NCBI GenBank assembly: GCA_900313745.1
Contig: OMSM01000296.1
Location: forward strand, 1 to 6,912
Direction: 5' to 3'
DNA from: an uncultured Lachnospiraceae bacterium
GTDB taxonomy: Bacteria > Bacillota > Clostridia > Lachnospirales > Lachnospiraceae
DNA length: 6,912 nucleotides
Position numbers and translations under genes: made by a program. The notes under the pieces were generated by a model. It was not told the DNA's origin and made no database searches. It saw nothing but the letters and a program-made list of their open reading frames with translations. Within the stretch, counting starts at the first letter, position 1. Each line of letters starts with the position of its first letter. Positions 1-5,159 of this stretch are shown piece after piece.

Positions 1-421
1 CTATGTGCGTTACGGCGACAGGGTTTATTCCCCCGTCATTGACAAGGGGGAGGCGGATTTCATCGTCTCCTTCGAGGAACTGGAAGCAGCCCGCTGGCTG
101 GGCTATCTAAAGAAGGACGGCCAGCTGGTCACCAACACCCAGAATATCGATCCCATGCCGGTCATCACCGGTGCCGCGTCCTATCCGGAGAACCTCGTGG
201 AAAAGATGCGTGCGAAGGGCGCGAAGGTCGACGCGCTCGACTGCCTGAAGCTCGCCGAACAGGCGGGAAGCGCGAAGGCGGTCAATATAGTCCTGCTCGG
301 CCGTCTTTCGCATTATTTCGGTCTGCCGGAGGAGGCGTGGATGAAGGCTCTCGAGGCCAATGTCCCGCCCAGATTCCTGGAGATGAATAAAACAGCATTT
401 AAGCTGGGAGAACAGGCTTAA
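1..421 (+). CDS. iorB: Indolepyruvate:ferredoxin oxidoreductase, beta subunit (C-terminal part; 5' end outside the window)
   Basis: This is the C-terminal part of the beta subunit of indolepyruvate:ferredoxin oxidoreductase. With IorA, the enzyme converts aryl-pyruvates and CoA to aryl-acetyl-CoA, CO2 and reduced ferredoxin in the cytoplasm of anaerobes. The frame is open from the first base; a GTG at position 5 is internal, since the codon before it gives Tyr, so about 139 residues are visible of the roughly 190-200 usual for IorB. Recognisable stretches are VRYGDRVYSPVI, then GEADFIVSFEELEAARW, the typical beta-subunit segment in which one protein 'owns' the substrate-derived electrons, followed by NTQNIDPMPVITG and a helical tail containing NIVLLGRLSHYFGLPEE. 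The stop is TAA at 419-421, and paaK follows after 30 bases, so the two are very probably cotranscribed. iorA would be expected just upstream. The reaction can run in either direction with low-potential ferredoxin. Identity is by family resemblance recalled from memory. Confidence 0.88.
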   Translation, partial: YVRYGDRVYSPVIDKGEADFIVSFEELEAARWLGYLKKDGQLVTNTQNIDPMPVITGAASYPENLVEKMRAKGAKVDALDCLKLAEQAGSAKAVNIVLLGRLSHYFGLPEEAWMKALEANVPPRFLEMNKTAFKLGEQA

Positions 422-451
422 ATACAAACACTGCAAAGGGGAGACAACATT

Positions 452-1753
452 ATGGAAAGGTATTTTCAGCCTGAAATCGAATGCGCCTCGAGGGAACAGA
501 TCAAGGCAATTCAGGACGAGCGCCTGGTAAAGCAGGTGCAGAACGTGTGGGAGAACGTTCCCTACTACCGGAAGAAGATGGAGGCAAAGGGACTCACGCC
601 CGGGGACATCAGATCCTCCGACGACCTGTACAAGCTTCCGTTCCTGTCCAAGGACGACTTAAGGGATGCTTATCCCTACGGTCTTCTCGGCAAACCGCTC
701 TCGGAGTGCGTAAGAATCCACTCCACCTCCGGTACCACCGGCAAGCGCGTGGTCGCATTCTATACCCAGCATGACATTGACCTCTGGGAGGACTGCTGTG
801 CCCGGGCGATCGTCGCCGCCGGCGGCACAAAGGGCGACGTCTGCCAGGTGTCCTACGGCTTCGGCCTCTTCACCGGCGGAGCGGGCCTGAACGGCGGCTC
901 CCACAAGGTCGGATGCCTCACTGTTCCCATCAGCTCGGGCAACACGGACCGACAGATCATGTTCCTCATGGACCTGTCCGCCACCATCCTCTGCTGCACC
1001 CCCAGCTACGCGGCATATCTCGGCGAGCGCATGAAGGAGATGGGGCTTAAGCCCGAGGATATCCCGCTCAAAGCAGGCATCTTCGGCGCGGAGGCCTGGA
1101 GTGAGGAGATGCGCCAGGATATCCAGAAGACCCTGGGCATCAAGGCCTACGACATCTACGGGCTGACCGAACTCTCCGGCCCCGGTGTTGCATTTGAGTG
1201 CTCCGCGCAGTCGGGAATGCACATCAACGAAGACCACTTCATCGCCGAGATCATCGATCCGGACACCGGAAGAGTTTTGCCTGAGGGCGAACAGGGCGAG
1301 CTGGTCTTCACCTCCCTCGACAAGGAGGCCTTCCCTCTCCTGCGCTACCGCACCAAGGATATCTGCTCCCTCACCCGCGAGAAGTGCTCCTGCGGCCGCA
1401 CTCATGTGCGCATGCACAAGCCCATGGGCCGCACCGACGACATGCTCATCATCCGCGGCGTCAACGTCTTCCCGAGCCAGATCGAGACGGTGCTTCTTAA
1501 CCACGGCTACGCCGCGAATTACCAGATTATCGTCGACCGCGTGAACAATACGGACACGCTGGACGTCCAGGTTGAGATGACTCCCGAGATGTTCACCGAC
1601 AACATGGGTGAAATCGCCGAGCGCCAGAAGGCGCTGGTGGCCGGCCTCCAGTCCATGCTCGGCCTGAAGGCGAAGGTGACGCTCGTCGCGCCAAAGACCA
1701 TCGTCAGAAGCGAGGGCAAGGCAGTCCGCGTAATTGACAAGAGAAAGATCTGA
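452..1753 (+). CDS. paaK: Phenylacetate/arylacetate-CoA ligase (AMP-forming)
   Basis: This 433-residue adenylate-forming enzyme matches the normal length of PaaK. It activates phenylacetate or another aryl acetate with ATP and CoA, giving aryl-acetyl-CoA, AMP and PPi. Visible motifs in order are the AMP-binding loop HSTSGTTGKRVV (residues 90-101), the adenylate-binding signature YGLTELSGPG (236-245), a YRTKD segment, a CSCGRTH Cys-rich turn (312-318), and the hinge/C-terminal domain signature GRTDDMLIIRGVNVFPSQIE (326-345). The last of these is diagnostic of PaaK rather than of ordinary acyl-CoA synthetases. The Cys-rich turn is of the type I recall from anaerobe and archaeal homologues. The start is ATG at 452, with AAAGGGGAG at 435-443 eight bases before it. 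The TGA stop lies 56 bases before the preferred start of the ACT gene. Neighbouring iorB makes or uses the same CoA ester, so indoleacetate and 4-hydroxyphenylacetate are also credible substrates. Specificity cannot be read from the sequence. Confidence 0.95.
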   Translation: MERYFQPEIECASREQIKAIQDERLVKQVQNVWENVPYYRKKMEAKGLTPGDIRSSDDLYKLPFLSKDDLRDAYPYGLLGKPLSECVRIHSTSGTTGKRVVAFYTQHDIDLWEDCCARAIVAAGGTKGDVCQVSYGFGLFTGGAGLNGGSHKVGCLTVPISSGNTDRQIMFLMDLSATILCCTPSYAAYLGERMKEMGLKPEDIPLKAGIFGAEAWSEEMRQDIQKTLGIKAYDIYGLTELSGPGVAFECSAQSGMHINEDHFIAEIIDPDTGRVLPEGEQGELVFTSLDKEAFPLLRYRTKDICSLTREKCSCGRTHVRMHKPMGRTDDMLIIRGVNVFPSQIETVLLNHGYAANYQIIVDRVNNTDTLDVQVEMTPEMFTDNMGEIAERQKALVAGLQSMLGLKAKVTLVAPKTIVRSEGKAVRVIDKRKI

Positions 1754-1799
1754 TGCCAGAAGCGTTTATTCCGGGCACGCCCGCGAGGCGCGCCCAGAT

Positions 1800-1804
1800 G
1801 GAGG
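1800..1804 (+). promoter_or_regulatory. Ribosome binding site that fixes the ACT-protein start
   Basis: GGAGG lies five bases upstream of the ATG at 1810. The earlier in-frame ATG at 1753 overlaps the paaK stop as TGATG, but it has only a weak AAGAGAAAG-like purine run before it. The residues between the two starts (MPEAFIPGTPARRAQMEET) do not resemble ACT-domain sequence. This favours initiation at 1810. Confidence 0.7.
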
Positions 1805-1809
1805 AAACC

Positions 1810-2244
1810 ATGAGTTTAAAGCAGATTTCGGTATTTCTTGAGAACAAGCCCGGAACCTTAAAGCAGATGACCGGCGTACTCGCTGCGGAGAACATTGACA
1901 TGCGGGCGCTCTCCCTCGCGGAGACCAGCGAGTTCGGCATCGCAAGGATTATCGTCGACGATGCGTTCGCGGCAATCAGCGTCCTTAAGGAGGCGGATTT
2001 CGTCGCAAGCCTGACCTCGGTCCTCGCGGTGGAGATCCCCGACGAGGCCGGCGGCCTGGACAAGCTGCTCCAGTTCTTCGCCGACGAGAAGATCAACATC
2101 GAGTATATGTACGCCTTCCTCGGAGGAAAGGTGGAAAAGCACGCCTACATGATCTTCCGCGTGGAGGACACGGCGCGGGCTGAAGCCGTGCTTACAGCCC
2201 GCGGGCTGACCATCCTGACCCAGGAGGATATCGCGGAGATCTGA
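1810..2244 (+). CDS. Tandem ACT-domain protein, probable aromatic amino acid sensor
   Basis: From the preferred start at 1810 the protein has 144 residues and consists almost wholly of two ACT domains. The first (about residues 3-68) opens with KQISVFLENKPGTLKQMTGVL, followed by NIDMRALSLAETSEFGIARIIVDD. The second (about 70-140) opens with VLAVEIPDEAGGLDKLLQFF and contains NIEYMYAF and a KHAYMIFRVED strand. Each shows the beta-alpha-beta-beta-alpha-beta pattern, with the Gly-containing turn after strand 1 (KPGTL, EAGGL) that usually borders the amino acid site. There is no attached enzyme or DNA-binding domain. Stand-alone proteins of this family commonly sit beside paaK and ior genes, so allosteric control of PaaK or IorAB by Phe, Tyr or Trp is a reasonable inference, but no function is proven. 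A longer form starting at 1753 (163 residues, TGATG overlap with paaK) is possible and would imply translational coupling. Confidence 0.85.
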   Translation: MSLKQISVFLENKPGTLKQMTGVLAAENIDMRALSLAETSEFGIARIIVDDAFAAISVLKEADFVASLTSVLAVEIPDEAGGLDKLLQFFADEKINIEYMYAFLGGKVEKHAYMIFRVEDTARAEAVLTARGLTILTQEDIAEI

Positions 2245-2275
2245 GTCCCCGAAGCAATTACCGGAAGAAAATAAA

Positions 2276-2311
2276 GCAGGGCTGCCGCATCCGATGACGC
2301 GGCAGCCCTGC
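2276..2311. terminator. Bidirectional intrinsic terminator between converging operons
   Basis: GCAGGGCTGCCGC (2276-2288) pairs perfectly with GCGGCAGCCCTGC (2299-2311), forming a 13-bp GC-rich stem around a 10-base loop. Read on the minus strand, the stem is followed by TTTATTTTCTTCC, a good U-rich tail for tyrA. Read on the plus strand it is followed by TGCTTTATGTATTTCC, a weaker tail serving the iorB-paaK-ACT unit. It sits 31 bases after the ACT stop and 16 bases beyond the tyrA stop, exactly where a shared terminator is needed. Confidence 0.9.
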
Positions 2312-2327
2312 TGCTTTATGTATTTCC

Positions 2328-3161
2328 TTACTCCTCCAGGGATTCCTTAAGCCTGCGGCTTTCCGCAAGGATCTCTTTCAGCCTTTCGGCATCCTTCCCC
2401 TCTATGGCGTCCCGGAGCGCAGTCAGGTTTTCGATGAGGTGGTCGGTTTCCTCCACCAGATGGTCGCCGTTCTCCAGGAAGAGTTCGGTCCACATGGTCT
2501 CGTTCAGCCTTGCCACACGGGTCATATCCTTGAAGGACCCCGCCGAAAATCCCTTGTGTTTCCCGGAAAGCGGGGAGTTGACATAGGCACAGGAGACGAT
2601 ATGCGCAAGCTGTGAGGTGAAGGCGATCATTTCGTCGTGCTCCTCCGGGGTCGTAAACCGGACCCGCCCGAAGCCGATGGAGAGGAAGATTTCCTTTGCC
2701 GTCCGGATCGTCTCGATCTCCGTCCCCGGAGCCGGGGCAAGGATCATCGACGCGTTCTCGAAGAGATCATCCTGGGCGTAGGAGAAGCCGCTGTACTCCC
2801 TTCCGGCCATGGGGTGGCCGCCGATGAAGGTGCTGCTCTTCCCCTTGAAGGCCGGAAACAGCCTTTCGCACACGAAGCGCTTCACGCCGCAGCAGTCGAT
2901 GACCAGTGCGCCGGGTTTAAAGGAGTCGATGTGCTTAAGGATATAGTCCACCGCATCCTGCGGGTACAGCGCCACAAGAACCACGTCGCACTCCGGAATC
3001 CTGTCCGGAGTCAGCTCATCGTCGATGGCGCTGAACATCCTCGCCTGAAGCAGGACGGTCTCATTCAGATCCGCGCCGAGCACGGTATTGCTGCTGTGAA
3101 ATTTGATACTCCTCGCCAGAGAGCCGCCGATCAGCCCCAGGCCGACAATGCCGAAAATCAT
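2328..3161 (-). CDS. tyrA: Prephenate dehydrogenase
   Basis: The enzyme oxidatively decarboxylates prephenate to 4-hydroxyphenylpyruvate, the tyrosine branch step. The 277 residues form one catalytic unit without a fused chorismate mutase or C-terminal ACT domain, so feedback control by a built-in ACT module is absent. The N-terminal Rossmann fold starts at once with GLGLIGGSLA (GxGxxG at residues 7-12). Asp31 at the end of strand 2 (LGAD) favours NAD+ over NADP+. HPMAGREYSGF begins at His116, the conserved substrate-site segment. SQLAHIVS places His187 in the helical C-terminal half, followed by GSFKDMTRVA (208-217), another family hallmark. The start ATG has GGGGAGG at 3167-3173 five bases upstream, in the 15-base gap after aroF. 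The gene is last in the minus-strand unit and runs into the terminator at 2276-2311. Arogenate dehydrogenase activity cannot be excluded from sequence. Confidence 0.94.
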   Translation of the reverse strand: MIFGIVGLGLIGGSLARSIKFHSSNTVLGADLNETVLLQARMFSAIDDELTPDRIPECDVVLVALYPQDAVDYILKHIDSFKPGALVIDCCGVKRFVCERLFPAFKGKSSTFIGGHPMAGREYSGFSYAQDDLFENASMILAPAPGTEIETIRTAKEIFLSIGFGRVRFTTPEEHDEMIAFTSQLAHIVSCAYVNSPLSGKHKGFSAGSFKDMTRVARLNETMWTELFLENGDHLVEETDHLIENLTALRDAIEGKDAERLKEILAESRRLKESLEE

Positions 3162-3176
3162 GATAACCTCCCCGGT

Positions 3177-4184
3177 TTACCTGCAGGCATAGGGCCGAAT
3201 CGCCCTCACGCACCGCATCACGTCGTCAAAGGCATCCGGAGTAAGCGACTGTGCGCCGTCACTCAGTGCATGCGGCGGATCGTTGTGCACCTCGATCATC
3301 AGGCCGTCTGCCCCCGCCGCCGTCGCAGCGGCCGCCATTGGCTTCACCAGGTGGGCGTAGCCGGTGGCATGGCTTGGATCGACGACCACGGGCAGATGCG
3401 TCAGCTTCCTTAAAACCGGCACTGCCGAGAGGTCCAGCGTGTTCCTCGTCGCTGTCTCAAAGGTGCGGATTCCCCTCTCGCAGAGGATTACGTTCTCGTT
3501 GCCGCCCGCCATGATATACTCGGCGCTCATGAGCCACTCCTGGATGGTATTCGCGAGGCCGCGTTTAAGAAGAATCGGCTTCCTTATCTGTCCAAGTTCC
3601 TTAAGGAGCTCGAAATTCTGCATGTTCCTTGCGCCGACCTGGATCACGTCCACATTTTCGAAGAGCGGAAGGTGGCTGATGTCCATCAGCTCCGTCACCA
3701 CGGGAAGGCCCGTCTCCTCCTTTGCGGCAAGAAGCAGGCGGATTCCCTCCTCATGCAGCCCCTGGAAGGCATAGGGCGAGGTTCTCGGCTTGAATGCGCC
3801 GCCCCTTAAGAGGCCGGCTCCCGCTTCCTTCACCCTCTTCGCCACATAGATGATCTGCTCCTCGGATTCCACCGAGCAGGGGCCTGCGATGACCTCGAAA
3901 TATCCTCCGCCGATCTTCCTGCCCGCGCCGACATCAATCACGCTGTCCTCCGCGTGGAACTTGCGGTTTGCGTTCTTGTACGGCTCCTGTATGCGCTGGA
4001 CATTTTCCACAATTTCCAGGGACTTGATCACGTCAATATCCAGACGGGATGTATCTCCTATGAGCCCCATGATGGTCTGGCTGGCCCCGACCGACATATG
4101 GATGTCAAAACCCATGGACTTAAGCCAGTTCTGCAGATTGTCGATCTGTTTCTTCTCCGCTCCGTTCTTCAGCAGGATAATCAT
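3177..4184 (-). CDS. aroF: 3-deoxy-7-phosphoheptulonate (DAHP) synthase, type I-beta with N-terminal regulatory domain
   Basis: This enzyme condenses phosphoenolpyruvate with erythrose 4-phosphate, the first committed step of the shikimate pathway. Its 335 residues are close to the Thermotoga maritima type I-beta enzyme. Residues 1 to about 70 form a ferredoxin-like domain (MIILLKNGAEKKQIDNL...), which in that group binds Tyr or Phe and mediates feedback inhibition. The barrel begins near VIAGPCSVES (98-107). Candidate metal ligands are Cys103, His272 (VDPSHATG), Glu298 (IEVH) and Asp309 (DGAQSL). Phosphate and PEP contacts include LRGGAFKPRTSPYAFQG (126-142), Lys207 (LLKRGL) and CERGIRTFE (235-243). 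All key residues appear intact. The start ATG is preceded by GGAGAGG (4196-4202) and AAGG (4189-4192). tyrA follows after 15 bases, the usual pairing of entry and tyrosine-branch genes. A perfect hairpin lies between this gene and the upstream amidohydrolase. Confidence 0.95.
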   Translation of the reverse strand: MIILLKNGAEKKQIDNLQNWLKSMGFDIHMSVGASQTIMGLIGDTSRLDIDVIKSLEIVENVQRIQEPYKNANRKFHAEDSVIDVGAGRKIGGGYFEVIAGPCSVESEEQIIYVAKRVKEAGAGLLRGGAFKPRTSPYAFQGLHEEGIRLLLAAKEETGLPVVTELMDISHLPLFENVDVIQVGARNMQNFELLKELGQIRKPILLKRGLANTIQEWLMSAEYIMAGGNENVILCERGIRTFETATRNTLDLSAVPVLRKLTHLPVVVDPSHATGYAHLVKPMAAAATAAGADGLMIEVHNDPPHALSDGAQSLTPDAFDDVMRCVRAIRPYACR

Positions 4185-4211
4185 TGCGCCTTATTCCTCT
4201 CCAACATCATT

Positions 4212-4239
4212 TCGGACAGCGGTGAATTCCGCTGTCCGA
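4212..4239. other. Perfect inverted repeat (RNA hairpin) between amidohydrolase gene and aroF
   Basis: TCGGACAGCGG (4212-4222) pairs without mismatch with CCGCTGTCCGA (4229-4239) across a six-base TGAATT loop. It starts four bases after the amidohydrolase stop in the direction of transcription and ends about nine bases before the aroF ribosome binding site. No U-run follows on the minus strand (AATGATGTTGG), so it is a poor intrinsic terminator as it stands. It could stabilise an upstream mRNA 3' end, mark a processing site, or weaken read-through into aroF. On the plus strand there is also no clear U tract. The structure is certain from the bases; the role is inferred. Confidence 0.75.
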
Positions 4240-4243
4240 TTAT

Positions 4244-5152
4244 TCAGGACAATAGTTTAACTGCGTTTCCGCCAAGAATCAACGACTGTTCCTCCGGCGT
4301 CAGGGGAAGTTTTTCAATGAAGTCCCTGCTCTCCTTCTGCGGCGACCAGGGGGAATCCGTTCCGAAGAGGATATGATCCGCCCCGAAGGCCCGGACGTAT
4401 TCCATCACCCTCTCTCCGCCCATGAGGGAGAGATCCTTCCCGTCCCAGTACCCGTCCGGGAGCGGGCTGATCCGTCCGGTGGAAAACGCGGTGTCCAGAT
4501 AGACCCCGCACCCGGAGAGCTTCTCCGGGACCTCCTCCCAGCAGCGCCAGCCGCCCATATGGGCGAGCACAAAGCGGAACTCCCCGATCTCCCGCACCAC
4601 GTGCCTGCACATATCCGGGGAGCAGTGCACCGCGCCGGGATAGCCGATGTCCGCCCCCGCGTGGGTCACAACGACAAGGCCCAGCTCCGCCGCACGCCCG
4701 AAAATGCGCAGATAGCGGATATCGTCCACATCGGTATCCTGGTAAAAAGGGTGGACCTTGATGCCTTTAAGCCCGAGCTCAGCTGCACGGGCGAGCTCCC
4801 TGCGGTAATCCTCGTTGTCCGGATGGACTGCTCCGAAGGAGAACACCTTCGGTATCCGCCCGGCGCCGCCCTCTTTGCACGGAGCAGAGTCCTCCCCTCC
4901 CGGATTAAGCCCGGCGCAGGCTGCGCGGGCGTTGTTCTCCGCCGCACCGTCGTTGATCTTCCGCGTCTGCTGCGGGGAAGTCGCGATGGGCAGGATCACG
5001 GAGAGATCGACGCCCGATTCCCGCATTGAGGACAGAAGCCCTTCCTTCGTGCCGTCCGAAAAAGGCGTAATATGCGCGGTGCGGCTCAGTTTTGCAATTG
5101 TTGCGGCGGCAATCCTGTCCGGAAAGGTATGCGTGTGAAAGTCGATAACCAT
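4244..5152 (-). CDS. Metal-dependent amidohydrolase, COG2159 type (TIM barrel)
   Basis: The 302-residue protein resembles the amidohydrolase-2 family of cytoplasmic TIM-barrel hydrolases and decarboxylases. Its substrate is unknown. The opening VIDFHTHTFPD gives the strand-1 HxH metal pair (His6, His8). LKGIKVHPFYQD carries Lys132 and His134, VVVTHAG carries His164, FVLAHMGGW carries His198, and ILFGTDSPWSPQKESRDF supplies Asp266, so every expected metal or catalytic strand is present. An apparent Cys/Gly/Pro-rich insertion (about residues 76-100) interrupts the usual run from the INDGAAENN helix into KVFSFGAVHP. The start was chosen at ATG 5152 because homologues begin directly at the HxH strand; the frame stays open upstream to 5284, but those Arg/Trp-rich residues look like shadow sequence within the symporter gene. 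No close Shine-Dalgarno precedes this ATG, only GGAGG 21 bases away, and the symporter stop is seven bases upstream, which suggests translational coupling. It probably acts on something related to the symporter's cargo. Confidence 0.85.
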   Translation of the reverse strand: MVIDFHTHTFPDRIAAATIAKLSRTAHITPFSDGTKEGLLSSMRESGVDLSVILPIATSPQQTRKINDGAAENNARAACAGLNPGGEDSAPCKEGGAGRIPKVFSFGAVHPDNEDYRRELARAAELGLKGIKVHPFYQDTDVDDIRYLRIFGRAAELGLVVVTHAGADIGYPGAVHCSPDMCRHVVREIGEFRFVLAHMGGWRCWEEVPEKLSGCGVYLDTAFSTGRISPLPDGYWDGKDLSLMGGERVMEYVRAFGADHILFGTDSPWSPQKESRDFIEKLPLTPEEQSLILGGNAVKLLS

Positions 5153-5159
5153 TTCTGTC

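Noticed and set aside
659..1504. Long minus-strand open frame (281 codons) opposite paaK
   Set aside because: It lies wholly antisense to a gene with intact PaaK motifs, its Ala/Gly/Asp/His-rich translation matches no family I know, and such open antisense frames are common in GC-rich genes.
2637..3413. Plus-strand open frame (258 codons) opposite tyrA and the end of aroF
   Set aside because: It crosses the boundary of two well-supported genes on the other strand, and its translation is Arg/His/Pro-rich with no domain pattern.
4185..4243. T-box or amino acid riboswitch leader ahead of aroF
   Set aside because: The gap is only 59 bases, and apart from one simple hairpin it has no room for the specifier stem and antiterminator of a T-box.
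4373..5029. Plus-strand open frame (218 codons) opposite the amidohydrolase
   Set aside because: The opposite strand encodes a complete amidohydrolase motif set; this frame is a compositional shadow.
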